A stretch of DNA of 64,000 bases from Pinus tabuliformis (Eukaryota; Streptophyta; Pinopsida; Pinales; Pinaceae): contig CM062813.1 of NCBI GenBank assembly GCA_031772625.1, forward strand, positions 692,116,420 through 692,180,419, in the 5' to 3' direction. Of this stretch, positions 1-10,530 are shown in pieces. Position 1 is the stretch's first letter. Every line of letters begins with the position of its first letter. The translations under genes were made by a program, and so were the position numbers. Under the pieces are notes generated by a model. It was given only the letters and a program-made list of their open reading frames with translations. It was not told the origin of the DNA and did not search any database.

Positions 1-402
1 AATGTAATCAAACTCACGTTCCAAGAGACGCACTCTCAAAAATAACCTTAATAACACTGGATTTCTAATGGCATATACTCTATTAAGCTGTAATACAACG
101 AGTTCAGATTCTAACCTCACTATCAAACTCTGAATCCCAAATGAAATAGATTCAGACAATAACTCAATCACTGCACTGTATTCTGCAATGTTGTTTGTTG
201 TTTGACCGGGGCTCACCCCATGCATAGAAACTAACTCGTCAAAGGGCGAATAGATAACCCAAGCTGCGGAAGACATATTCCATGTACTACGACAAGCACC
301 ATCAGCGAAACCAATGTATGTTTGGAGAGGCATCGACATCTGCATCATCAAGAGTAAAACCAAGATAAGCCAGAATAACGATGAAAAAACACACTCTCTA
401 GG
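1..402 (-). pseudogene. Second (archaeal-type) RNase H, 3' of integrase, truncated by window edge
   Basis: Reading the minus strand from the first in-frame ATGs at 348/345 down to base 1 gives an open frame of about 115 codons with RNase H features: an Asp-Gly in YIGFADGACRS, a conserved NIAEY with its Glu, and a LESELVV segment where the family usually has Asp-Ser-Glu-Leu. It lies about 100 bp downstream of the integrase stop in a different frame, so it is either a separate ORF or was joined to integrase before mutation. The role would be RNA-strand degradation during reverse transcription. The third catalytic Asp appears replaced by Glu, which may reduce activity. The frame is open to the window edge, so the C-terminus is unseen. 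Confidence 0.7.
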
Positions 403-499
403 CTAAGCACACTGTCTAAACTAACAAATACACCAGCTAGAAAGAAAAAATAACCTAGAAAGAAAAACTAACCTAACTAAAAATCTCCATACCCATCTT

Positions 500-1732
500 T
501 TAAGCATAATACCTCTTTAGGTAAAGTCCATTTCTGGGTTTACCCAAAGAGTCCCCGTCAAAGTCTACCGGCTCATAGGCCCCTTTTGCTAGCTTTCGCT
601 TGACAATATAGGGCCCATGCCACATAGAAACGAATTTTCCAGCACCTAATTTATCATTAGCTTGATCATATAATAACACTAGGTCTCCTTCCGAAAAATT
701 TCGAGGGGTCACATTTCGATCATACTGAACTTTCATTCGTTTCGCGTGAGTCTCAATCGCCAATGCAGCATCACGTCGATTCTCATCTAATTGAGCTAAG
801 TATAATAAACACTTCTCCTCTTCAGAAGTAGTTGGAAGTAACTCGATGGCCATTTGCAGTGACGGGATTTCGCATTCAATGGGTAGCACAGCTTCCAAAC
901 CATAAACTAGTTGGAAAGGAGTGAACCCTGTCGATGTTTTCACTGAGGTTCGGTACGCCCAAAGCGCTGAAAATAACATGTTGTGACAATTCGACCGATG
1001 AATACCAATGATTCGTCGGATCATGATAACTAAAACTTTGTTGATGGACTCAACCAGACCATTCGCTTGTGGATAATAAGGAGTTGAACTATTGTGACGT
1101 AAACCAAGCTGGCCTGTAAGTTCTGTCATCATAACGTTTCGAAAATGGCGCCCATGGTCAGTGATTATCGCTTGTGGGACACCAAACCTAGCAATTATAT
1201 GATTGAATACAAAAATTGCAGCTGTCTTGCCGTCTGCCTCGAATGTAGGCATCGCCTCGGCCCACTTAGTAAAATAATCTACCGCAAGGATGATATACGC
1301 ATGCCCCCCGACCGAGTGAGGGTTACATGTAATAAAATCGATACCCCATTTAGCACAAGGACCAACGACAATTATAGGGTGGAGAGGAGCAGGTGGAGCG
1401 CGCATCTTTCAATCAAACACTTGACAGTTGTGGCATTTTCGGACCGCAGTAATACAATCTTTAAAAAAGGACGGCCAGAAGTAGCCAGCGCGCAATATCT
1501 TTTGGGATGTGGCATACCCAGACATATGACCGCCACACGCTCCAGAGTGACAGTCATTTAGAACCCTTTCAGCTTTTTCGTGAGTTAAGAAACGTCGAAA
1601 AATAGAGTCCGCCCCACGGCGATAAAGAGTATCTCCAATAATTTTGTATTGTTGGGACTGGAATCGAATTTTCCGACTTTGAAGCTTCGGGCCGAAAGGA
1701 TTGGGTCTGGAGATAGATGATGATATCCCCAT
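500..1732 (-). pseudogene. Integrase (zinc-binding, catalytic core, GPY module), broken
   Basis: Two minus-strand pieces make up the integrase. The first (1732-1409) holds the HHCC zinc-binding domain, with CHSGACGGHMSGY and a closing CHNC. A stop codon at 1408-1406 separates it from the second piece (1405-500). That piece has the D-D-E core: Asp in WGIDF, Asp in AIITDHGRHF and Glu in YYPQANGLVES. A GPY-type module (MWHGPYIVKR) follows near the C-terminus. The protein would insert the cDNA into host chromosomes. It follows RNase H after a one-base frameshift near 1700. The catalytic triad is retained although the frame is interrupted. Confidence 0.85.
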
Positions 1733-2297
1733 ACCACGGATCTAAAGTGCTGATTAGAAACAGAGATTCTTCCGCAATGGGCTCCTCTGCCACAGTGTCC
1801 GTGTCAGCACGCGGGAAGTCACACATTAACTCTGCAAAAACTAAAGATTTCTTAGACTTAGATTTCTCAAACTCCAAGTCGAACTCCTGCAAGATAACAA
1901 TCCATTTAGAGTACTTTTCCCCTAGAAATTGTTTGGTCAAAATGTAGATCATAGGGTTGCAATCCGAAATGACTGTAGTTTTACGGAGTAAAATGTAGTG
2001 ACGAAAACGTTGGACAGCTTGAACGGCTGCCAATGCCAATTTCTCCACATGTGAGTATTTTAGCTCAGTGGGATTTAACGTCCTACTAAGGTAATATATC
2101 ACATGTTCCATTCCGAATTCATCTTCCTGAACTAAGACCATTCCAATGGTGGAATGGGAGGCGGCGAGGTACAAAAAGTAATCCTGGTTGTAGTTGGGAG
2201 GATGCAACAACGGTGCATGGGTCAACGCGTGTTTGAGTGCATCAAAAGATTTTTGAGCTATCTCATCCCAAGAGAATTGAGTGTTCTGTTTCAACAA
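1569..2297 (-). pseudogene. RT thumb/connection and RNase H
   Basis: This 242-codon minus-strand frame begins in the RT thumb and connection (FSWDEIAQKSFDALK) and runs through a Ty3-type RNase H. The canonical first catalytic Asp in the YLAASD motif reads YLAASH here, at about residue 48. The Glu (YSHVEKLAL) and second Asp (VISDCNP) are present. After about residue 195 the frame is out of register with integrase, and a one-base shift near 1700 restores it. Loss of the first Asp suggests an inactive RNase H. The role in an intact element is removal of the RNA template. Confidence 0.8.
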
Positions 2298-2363
2298 CCA
2301 TGTAAAACCTTTTGTAACCTCGGCATAGTTAGGAATGAATCGTCGTAAAAAGTTTGCTTTCCC

Positions 2364-3308
2364 CTACAAACTTTGGAGTTGGCGAAGACTCGAAGGAGGA
2401 CGCAATTTGATGATAGCTTCTACCTTCGAGGGATTTACGCGAATGTTCGAAACTACAAATCCTAGCAATTGTCCCACTTCTATACAGAAGACACATTTGT
2501 GTGGGTTCAACTGAATACGATAATGCCTACACCTCATGAAGATGGCTCGTAAATGAACAAGGTGATCAGCTCGATGCAACGAGTGAGCAGGAAAATCATC
2601 AAGATACGGTTGCACAATGTGTTTGATGTCATGAAAGGCATAAGACATCGCCCTTTGAAAAGTTGCTCCGGCGTTCTTAAGCCCAAAAGGTAACTTGCAG
2701 TAAGAAAATGTCCCCCATGGACAAATGAAAGCCGTTTTTGGTTGATCGGCAGGTAGAATATTGATTTGATTGTAACCGGAAAAACCGTCCATAAAGGAAA
2801 ATATTTCGCTGCTGGCACAATCGTCAATGATTTGATCGATATAGGGTGTTGGGTAGTTTTCCTTTGGACAAGCTCGATTAATGTCCCTATAATCGATGCA
2901 TATTCATATTGTTCCCTGTTTTTTGTTAACCGGAACGATATTCGATACCCAATCCGTTAACGGGATCGGATAAATGAAACCTTCTTTCAACAGTTTTTCA
3001 ACCTCTGCTTTAATTGCAGCAGCTTTTCGTGGGTGAATCTGACGCAAACGTTGCCGGACGGGTTTAGCGTCCGGGTAAGTCTTAATCTCATGAACAACAA
3101 TCGCGGGATCAATTCCTGGCATTTCCTCGTAGGACCAGGTAAACACGTCGCAGAATTCTTGAAATAGGGCCTTGTATATCTGAATTTCGTCATCTGTACA
3201 CGAGGCACCTATATGAATGTTCTCAACAATTCCAGGCTTAACTGAAATGTCAATGGGAATAGTTCGAGAGATATTTCCCAAATTCAACTCTGAATCAGGA
3301 TGTTTCAT
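2364..3308 (-). pseudogene. Reverse transcriptase, broken into two frames
   Basis: The N-terminal piece (3308-2904) contains the substrate-entry region with PVRQRLRQIHPRK and EKLLKEGFIYPI. The palm piece (2792-2364) starts at MDGFSGYNQI and includes KLPFGLKNAGATFQRAM and the catalytic YLDD at about residues 63-66. This is a standard Ty3/Gypsy RT. Between the pieces (2903-2793) a frame change and stop break the protein. It would copy element RNA into DNA in virus-like particles. It sits between protease (right) and RNase H (left). Confidence 0.88.
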
Positions 3309-3449
3309 GGGATTCTGAGCTTCCTTGACATATTCAGCTGTAAAAATTGATGAGAAATCATTTTCAAAACGATCATCCTCAGGTAAAAACGAAGATCTAT
3401 GATGGAGATCCTCCCATGGTAAATCATCTATACACAGGATTTCATGAAG

Positions 3450-5291
3450 TTATTCGTCAGATGACACAACTTCGGGAAACGCTATTAACTCCAAGGTTGA
3501 TGTGAAAAGTGATTCCTCACGAACCACATTCATTTGGTCGAATTTGGTTGAACACGGGTCGGTAAAAGACTGCAAGGCTCCATAGGCAATTTCATATGGA
3601 CTCAACGGCATAGAATTACCAAATGAGTCTATTTCAGATTCTAAAGGAACGATCCAAGGATTGTCATAATAAATAGTGTCTGATGTAATCATATGAATGG
3701 TTGCAACTGAAGATGATGCGTTGAGTGGAGGAAAAGGAAAAGTTCCCAGTAAACCGGCATCTTTAACTAATCCTACGCCAACATCCTTATATGGGATAGT
3801 CGTTTTACCGACATGTTGAATACTCTCTGAAGAGGTTGGGTCGGATGAAAAGTAAGCCAGCTGGTCTATTGTTACGATCTTTCCATTATGTGGGAACTTT
3901 ATTACGCGGAAGACCGATGAAACGACCGCTGTCATAGCGTAAGTCCAACTTCGACCCAAGAGAAGGTTGTAGTCTAGAGGGGCATCAACCACCTCCATAT
4001 CTAGACTAACGGTTTTTCCTTCAACCCCTATAGGCAAATCCTGTAGAATGCCAAAAGGATGAAACCCACGGCCATCAAAGGCCTTAAGAATTGTCGGGGA
4101 TTGATTTAGTGAAGGAGAACCAAGCGATCTCCAACACTGTATCGACATAATACACGTGGAAGCTCCCTCATCAATTACAGTCCGATGAATAGGCTTGTTT
4201 TTTACTATCACTGGGATCTGGAAAGCCATTTGATGAGGCAAACGCGGTGTACTATTTTCTAGATCAAAGATTATTAGGTTCGGGTCCTGAACATCAACAG
4301 CTCCTATAGCCGACAAGAGTAATTTGCGTTGTGTTAGACATGATTGCAGCACTTCCAAAGCCGACATTGCTGAGGGTGAAACAGCTAAGTCCTCAACAAT
4401 GTTATAATTCTGGGCTGCTCTCGCATGTGGATTGAAAGCAGACCTTCGAAGTACACCCTTGGCGGGCGACTTGATTACTAAGTCTGGATTAGGTTTCTTG
4501 ATCTGTAGTGGATCGGAACCGGGAGCTGAGGTTGATGGATTAGAACGAGAAGATTCTGCTTCTTTGCCATCAACAGGACTTTTACTACCATAATCTTGTG
4601 ATCGAGTCGCAATCCTTACATGAGACATCATAAATATGGGTTCTTCATTGGCACTCGAGGAAGAACCTATCATTTTGATATCTTTTGGAAATGGATCCTT
4701 CAAGACAGCAGGAATTTGGGAACCTTTGACGATCTTCGCAACCTCTGCTCGATGAGGGCAGTCTCTTGTAAAGTGTTCTTCTTCACAAATAAGACATGGA
4801 TAATGAGGCTTGCGCTTTTCATCATTGGATTCCGCCTTTTCAGTTTTCTCCATGGGAGTTTTGTCTGCTTTATTCTTCTTCTTCCCTTTCTTCTTCCCAC
4901 CAGATTTTGATTTAGCCGCAGATGACTCTACAGCGTGAATGTCGGCGGAGAGTTCAGCGGAAGAATCTCCCGTCGGGGAGTCTGGTAAGGTTATAATAGG
5001 AGAAGAATTCTTTGAGGATTTCTTCTTACTTTTAGTGTTGACCGTACCAATCATGCCATCAACAGCATGAGACCCTGACGGAGCAGCAACGATTTGATTT
5101 GACTTAGGAAGATCTGGGATCTTTTCGTGTAATGTACCTAACTGAGTGTAAACTAAGTCAAGGTACTGCACTTGAGCAATCACTTGCTCCTCAGTAACTA
5201 CTCTGGCCTTAGCTACGTCTTCAGTAATCTTCGGTAACAATGATTTAACAAACCATTCAGTTAAGATCTGGTCCGGGATAAAAACTTTCAC
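3450..5291 (-). pseudogene. Gag C-terminus, CCHC nucleocapsid and aspartic protease
   Basis: This is a 613-codon open frame. Residues 1-65 continue the Gag capsid region (PDQILTEWFVKSLLP). A Lys-rich stretch at about 130-145 precedes a zinc knuckle at 166-178 with spacing CX2CX3HX4C, one residue shorter than the retroviral CX2CX4HX4C. The protease is at about 355-480, with active-site D374-E-G-A-S and a later LLLGRSWTYAM flap/core segment. The N-terminal methionine is probably internal, because Gag sequence continues in the adjacent frame at 5314-5721. The frame is long and clean, so this is the best preserved part of the element. Confidence 0.85.
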
Positions 5292-5313
5292 TAACCGCCT
5301 TCAACGTCTCCAT

Positions 5314-5721
5314 TCATGAATATGATCGGAAAGTGGACGTCGATTTCTTTAATGAAGTTAGTAACTCCATGCCATTATCATATCTGACCGACAACTGAAA
5401 ATAAGTTAAAAACGAAGTAGCTAACTGGCTAAAATTATAAAAAGAGGCCCGTGGTAACTCAATGTACCACTTGGCCGCGAGACCAATGAGAGTGCGTTGG
5501 AAAAGACGTAAGTGGATCAAATCATCCGAGATGGAATTAGAGGCACATCAGAGGTGGTAAGTCATCACATGATTCGACGCGTCCTCTCCAGACTTACCTT
5601 TGAACTTGGGAATGTCACTGGGCAACTTATTCGGCATTGGCGACCAGAACGAAAGATAATTAATTGGATCGTTCGTTAGGCGCGACAAGTCTGGTAAATC
5701 CAAAGTTGTGATAAATGGTAG
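5314..5721 (-). pseudogene. Gag capsid core (Retrotrans_gag), with stop
   Basis: Translating the minus strand from about 5721 gives a Gag matrix/capsid-like sequence with LPSDIPKFKGKSGEDAS and NHVMTYHL, then an in-frame TGA where a Trp is expected. It continues as IHLRLFQRTLIGLAAKWYIE to 5314. This links the Pro/Gln-rich N-terminal region (5722-7587) with the C-terminal Gag frame (3450-5291). It is therefore the middle of one Gag protein, now split by a stop and a frameshift. Capsid assembly is the expected role. Confidence 0.8.
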
Positions 5722-7587
5722 CTACCGATTAGGGTCCCTAAAACTCTGGGTCACTATACTAGCCCCAGGAGGAGGATATCCAGGATAACTAGGAATAGGA
5801 ATCGCGTTCGGGATATTGTATCCTCCTGGAAAACCAGGATTAACCGGACCGGACTGGGGTTGCTGTGACTGTTGATAAGTGTACCCAGGATACGGTTGAT
5901 ACTGGTAAACTGGTTGCTGGACAGCAGGACCGAATTGGTACTGTCCCTGGTACGGTTGATAAGTGAATTGTGGTTGACTTGTGACAACCATACTTAAACC
6001 AGGTTGTCCTATAGGCATCTGAACCATAGTTTGAATCATGGATCCAGACGATGGTAAAGATGTCTGAGGAGTAGTTACAGGGACAGTAGAAACCGGAGTT
6101 GTCGATACTCCAGAAGTAAGTGGGGTATATGGAACAAATGTTGCGGCAGTTGCAGCAGTCGTTTGAGATGGAGTACGAGGCGAAATAGGCCCAGACTGAG
6201 AAACTACCGAAGGTATAGAAGTTTGAATATTAGACTGGACTGGTTGCTGGGGTGAACCAGAAACTAAGGGTTGTCCAGTTTGAGATGACAACTGTATACT
6301 TGGCTGCAACACCTGTTGAACTTGTGATGGATCCCACACTATGTTTATTCTGGGGTACTGACCGATAACAGGTTGAGGATATTGAGATCCATAATCGGGT
6401 TGAGGGTAGGATTGATAAGTGAAAGGTACATTTCCCGTACCTTGAACATAAGATTGACCTTGGGGTGGTTGGAAACCTTGACTCGAGTACTGACCTTGGG
6501 GCAGATACCCTTGAGGCATGTACTGATACTGGGGTTGACCTTGAGGTATAAATTGGTACTGGGGTTGACCTTGGGGTACATATTGAGTCTGGGGTTGACC
6601 TTGAGGAATGTAATGTACTGTAGGCATGTACTGTCCTTGAGGTTGCCCCCCAGATGCAAATTGTGTACCTTGAGGTTGCCCCCCAGGCGTTAATTGAGGC
6701 TGCCCCCCAGGCGGTAACTGGCCACCTTGAGGTTGAGAAGCGGGAATAGAACCTGACATCATAAGAATGTCTTCTACACTCAACAGCTTTGCACCATTGC
6801 TTCCAGTGAACATCCTTTGTTCAATGGGTCGAGGAGATGCTCCCGAAAAAGTACCAGACAAAGACTGATACCCAGCAGGAACAGAAGGACCGCTGTACAA
6901 AAAAGATTCAGGCGATTGAGTAAACATGGATGACTGACCTGGCATATTTACGGGAGTATAAATACCCCTAGGTGGATAAGAAACACGAGGTGGTGAAAAA
7001 CTCGACACTGAGTTGTCCAAATAATTAGTTAAAGAAAGATACCAAGTAGTACTTCTAGGTGGACTGTAAAAAATGGATTCACACTCCCTTAGATCAATAG
7101 TAGGTTGATCTTCAGGGATAGGGACGCCTATTTCTTCTTCTGGAGCAAGCTCTTCAATATCTATCAAACCAGAAGGAAGATTTTCGGTGATGACTCTTTC
7201 TACCCTAGGTGATATAGGAGCACTAGAAGTTGGAGAGACTAACCCCGATGTTGGAGTAACAGGTTCAGATATCTCGGGTTCTTCGCCTATATCACTAGTA
7301 GATGAAAAGCTACCAGCAAGCTCGGAAACTGAAACAACTTCAGGATCATAACCTATTTCTAAAGTTTGGTAATCAGGATGAACAACCAACGAAGACTCTC
7401 CTTCTTCAGGCGACCCTACTTTACTGCCACTAGGAGTTACGAGGACTTTCAAACCTTCGTAATGACCCGGGACTTCTTCAGAAGGTTGGCCCCGAAGTCT
7501 ACGGGACTTCCTCAACAAATCAGCCACGGTTACAACCTCAGGAGACTGGCCCCGAAGTCTACGGGACTGTCTTGGTAATTCAGCCAC
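5722..7587 (-). CDS. N-terminal Gag extension, Pro/Gln-rich
   Basis: This is a 621-codon open frame on the minus strand starting at ATG 7587. The first 40 residues contain a 20-residue duplication (SRRLRGQ appears twice). The next 200 are acidic and Ser-rich. From about 285 to 400 there are short tandem Pro-Gln-Gly repeats of the form PQGQPQ-x-Q-[YF], followed by Gln/Pro/Tyr-rich low complexity to the C-terminus. No enzyme motif is visible. It precedes the Gag capsid core, so it is probably an N-terminal Gag extension rather than an independent gene. The frame stops shortly before the core, either through mutation or as a real ORF boundary. Low-complexity Gln/Tyr content suggests a disordered, condensate-prone segment (inference). 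Confidence 0.7.
   Translation of the reverse strand: MAELPRQSRRLRGQSPEVVTVADLLRKSRRLRGQPSEEVPGHYEGLKVLVTPSGSKVGSPEEGESSLVVHPDYQTLEIGYDPEVVSVSELAGSFSSTSDIGEEPEISEPVTPTSGLVSPTSSAPISPRVERVITENLPSGLIDIEELAPEEEIGVPIPEDQPTIDLRECESIFYSPPRSTTWYLSLTNYLDNSVSSFSPPRVSYPPRGIYTPVNMPGQSSMFTQSPESFLYSGPSVPAGYQSLSGTFSGASPRPIEQRMFTGSNGAKLLSVEDILMMSGSIPASQPQGGQLPPGGQPQLTPGGQPQGTQFASGGQPQGQYMPTVHYIPQGQPQTQYVPQGQPQYQFIPQGQPQYQYMPQGYLPQGQYSSQGFQPPQGQSYVQGTGNVPFTYQSYPQPDYGSQYPQPVIGQYPRINIVWDPSQVQQVLQPSIQLSSQTGQPLVSGSPQQPVQSNIQTSIPSVVSQSGPISPRTPSQTTAATAATFVPYTPLTSGVSTTPVSTVPVTTPQTSLPSSGSMIQTMVQMPIGQPGLSMVVTSQPQFTYQPYQGQYQFGPAVQQPVYQYQPYPGYTYQQSQQPQSGPVNPGFPGGYNIPNAIPIPSYPGYPPPGASIVTQSFRDPNR
7488..7570 (-). repeat. 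60-bp tandem duplication in Gag N-terminus
   Basis: The string GGCCCCGAAGTCTACGGGAC occurs at 7488 and again 60 bp later at 7548, giving an in-frame 20-residue duplication near the protein start. Confidence 0.85.
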
Positions 7588-8371
7588 AGCTAAAAACTTT
7601 TAACTACTGCACACGCAAACAAAGTAAAATCTCAAAGCAAACTGCCTAAAGTCTCTAAAGAACCAAACAAATTCGAATCACACGCCTAAAGAATCTAGGG
7701 CGTCAAACCACGCACAAACAGTAACCTTCCGGACCGAAAACACTAGTTGGTGATGAAATCCAACATCGCAGAATTCAATACAGAAGTGGCGGGTGGAACA
7801 GTTACCCCGGAAACCTGCTTAATGAATAGACTGGACCAAGTTCCTCCACTTTAACCATCTCGAGTGAAGTGAACCCCCCAAAAAATCCAAGTGAGTCTAG
7901 CCGACATCTGCTCCAGGTACAGTGGGATCTTCCCTCCACTGTCACCTTAGGAAGAATCCTAAAGATAATAGTCACTAAGGTCACCAACAGCAACAAATAT
8001 ACATGGGGGAACAGTCTACGATCCGATAGCACGCAAGGGCAGAGTAACAAGCTCAATCCCCTTGCCGGCTCCTTGACAATAATCCAAGGTTTACCGACAA
8101 GTGACCCCAGGTTCCTCGACAATGGTTAATCCGAGGTTTACCGTTTGTAGTACGTGCATATCTGGCGTCATTCCCAATGAAGGAGGATTGATTCCCTCAC
8201 TGGTTCGGACACAATCTCGTGCTTCTCCTTTAAGAGGAGTTTTCCCAGAGTATAAATGAAACAGTTGGATTTATCCTACCACAAGATAAGCTATTTGTTT
8301 GGTTTTACTGTCTTGGAGAGTTAATTACTCTCCTACTCCAAGACACTAGCCTGATCTATATTGGTGTATCA
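7588..8371 (-). other. 5' leader and candidate 5' LTR of the Tat-like element
   Basis: No coding frame of note is present. Two similar segments of about 28 bp (8074-8102 and 8115-8143) both contain a GACAAT...TCC(A/G)AGGTTTACCG core. A minus-strand TATA-like run (TTTATACTC) lies near 8255. A minus-strand TGATACACC at 8371 could be the LTR start. I could not identify a primer-binding site or the inner LTR end, so the boundaries are unproven. Confidence 0.35.
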
Positions 8372-9600
8372 GAGCCCTAGTAAATAAAAAGTTACTAAGT
8401 TAATTTTACTTTAAGCGTTAATTTTTATGGCTTTTCTTTAGGACAAAAGGTAGCAGAGATGAAACTGATGGTGTGTAGACTCGACTCAAATCCACTAAAA
8501 AGATGCACCTAGGATGAAACAACAATCTTTCCTTTTCAATGAATTCCCTAGCTAAGAGAGTTGGAGAATGCAAAATTTATAAAGACAACTTTCTTCGCAA
8601 TGAAAATCAAAGAAACAATCTCTTTATCTTTTCCAAAGCACACAACACATGACCACTAATTATTTCACGAAAACTTCCTTTCTCTTTTCATAGACTTCAA
8701 ATGCTACTAAAACAAACTTTTCTCAAAAGAGATTTTGTATTTTTTCCTATTTTAACAAAGCATGTAAAACGACTTAACAAAAAATCAATTTTAAGATCTA
8801 TGAAAATCCAATCAATTTTAAGATCTATGGAAATCTAAGAGAAATTTACCTAAAAGCAAATATAATGAGGTAAAAGCCTACAAAATATAATTCCAGGATG
8901 TTTTACTCAGTTAAAATCCAACCAAGGACTAATTCATGCAGAATCATAAACTAGTCAAAAACAAAAATAAAAAGTTTTTGTTCTTTTTCTTAAGAATGAA
9001 ATTCACAGCGTAACCAACAAGCCTTCTCGAAATTCCGCAAAGAGACAACACAAAGGTAGGTTTCTCACAAAGGTGGATTTTACGAAAGGTCCAACTCCTG
9101 AGAAGACTGAAAACACCAGGGATATCCAAGGTTTTTACAACTTCTAAAACCAAAGTCACTACAAGACCAATGCAAAAATCAAACCTAGGGCTAGAACTTC
9201 TATGAACTTCACTAAAACCCTTGATGCTAATGAAACAAGCCTAGATGAAAACTTTTGATAGGTAAACAGTGGATCTGGGCAGCAAAAAACAAGCTATAAA
9301 CAAAATATAATAGGTAAAAAGGAAAAAATTGAAATTTTCTAGACTTTTGACAGGGTACGCAGGCAACCTGTTTGCACAGGTGTGGCCACGCTCTGTGTAC
9401 AAAGCAAAAGTGCGTACAGGTACGCACTGTGCTTAACGCAGAGGGTGCGTACTGCTCTCAAAATCAAGAAAAATAAAAACTAACTCAACCCTAAGCTATT
9501 CCACCCAAATTCACAGTCAATCAGTCAAAAACTAGAAAGAAATCAAATTTTCTCAAATCAAAGTATCAATCAAAAGAGAAATCAATCAAATCCATGGATT
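8372..9600. other. Non-coding, AT-rich, unassigned
   Basis: No convincing coding sequence is seen. A short direct repeat (CAATTTTAAGATCTATG(A/G)AAAT) occurs at about 8789 and 8813. Copies of GTACGCA/TGCGTAC lie at 9354-9455 and recur at 10431-10490, linking this block to the next one. Confidence 0.4.
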
Positions 9601-10197
9601 CCCTAGTATGGTCACCATTTTGTCATGCGGAAAGAGTCAATTTTGCAGACAAAACCGACCTCCCTAGAAGCTAAGGCTTTCTAGTGACAAACAAAACAAT
9701 CAAGCACTATCTTTCCCTAAATATGCATTTAAAATAAAAGTAACCAGGTGTTTAAGGCTTACCTCTAGTCCAACGCTGTTTGTAGCAGTCCAGCCTCTCC
9801 GATCCAGATGAGCTCCTTCTCCTTGAAACCTGCATTCACTAACAAGCAAACGATTACATAGCACCTGAATAACTCATATAATAAAACATATTCATCATAA
9901 AGACCAAGGAGTTTATGAAACAAATTATATATAACAACTTGTTGAGAAAAATGAACTTAATTGTATTAATTGGAAACAAAAGAAACCATTACAACCAGTG
10001 CCTTGGTGTTGTGCAGGTCCCTCCCAGGGTCCAGCAAGAGTTCTCCTTTACTTTGATCAGCTCACCCACTTCCAAATGAAGCTAAGAAAGGATTGGAATC
10101 TCTCCTCTCAAGCTCTAAAAGGGAGTCCTAATTTCAGCAGCATCTACCCTTAGGAATGTTCAGCTTTCAACCTCCCCTCCCTCTGGCCCAATGCCTG

Positions 10198-10205
10198 TAT
10201 TTATA
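10198..10205 (-). promoter_or_regulatory. TATA box
   Basis: The plus strand reads TATTTATA, giving TATAAATA on the minus strand. It is preceded (minus sense) by four short direct repeats and a CT-rich stretch, typical of a plant LTR core promoter. Confidence 0.5.
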
Positions 10206-10238
10206 GTGCTTTGGAGGAAGTTAATCAGGTCCACCATC

Positions 10239-10310
10239 AATGGGATAAGCCCCTTTTTCAATGGGATAGCTCCCCTCTTGATGGGATAAGTTCCTCTTTC
10301 ATTGGGATGC
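10239..10310. repeat. 20-21-bp tandem repeats with GGATAAG cores
   Basis: Four copies of an ATGGGATAAG-type unit start near 10240, 10261, 10281 and 10302. Two contain GGATAAG, the sequence of the plant I-box/GATA motif. They lie 35-110 bp upstream of the minus-strand TATA box. Confidence 0.75.
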
Positions 10311-10530
10311 ATGAACCATCTGGAGGCGCTCAATCCACGTCAAACCATCTTCTAGAATGCTCTAGAATCGACCACAAGTAAGTTTTTTGAAGTAAAACTT
10401 GCGCCTTTTGACCTTTACAGGAGTACGCACCCACCCCTTTATAGACAGAGTGTACAAGTACGCAGGTGTTATGAACTTGAGGTGCGTACACGCAGGTAAG
10501 GGTAAGAGAAACTGCGTAACCAGAGTTATA

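Larger units (their letters stand above)
1..8371 (-). mobile_element. Ty3/Gypsy LTR retrotransposon, Tat-like, partial
   Basis: On the minus strand the domains run gag, CCHC knuckle, aspartic protease, reverse transcriptase, RNase H, integrase and then a second RNase H that continues off the left edge. An extra archaeal-type RNase H is a known mark of the Tat lineage of plant Ty3/Gypsy elements. The coding sequence is broken by several stops and frameshifts, so this copy is not autonomous. The 3' LTR lies outside the window. The right boundary is tentative: 8371 is where a minus-strand TGATACACC could start the 5' LTR, but no second copy is present to prove it. Confidence 0.75.
9600..10520 (-). 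mobile_element. LTR-like fragment with minus-strand promoter
   Basis: On the minus strand this block has upstream direct repeats, a TATAAATA box, then about 240 bp later an AT-rich run with AATACAATTAAG resembling a polyadenylation region. This order fits an LTR (U3-R-U5). A short stretch with TGTAG(C/T)AGTCCA is shared with 17535-17550, suggesting a related but diverged LTR there. No second copy or target duplication was found, so this is a structural guess. It could instead be a degenerate host promoter. Confidence 0.4.

Noticed and set aside
6373..6693. Plus-strand frame of 106 codons in the Gag repeat region
   Set aside because: It is the antisense of the PQGQPQ repeats and has no independent support.
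8163..8180. Plus-strand TGGCGTCATTCCCAATGA resembling an Asp-tRNA primer site
   Set aside because: It is on the opposite strand from the element, has several mismatches and no LTR end beside it.
8361..8379. Plus-strand TTGGTGTATCAGAGCCC resembling a Met-tRNA primer site
   Set aside because: It contains two extra bases relative to the consensus and no plus-strand element follows.
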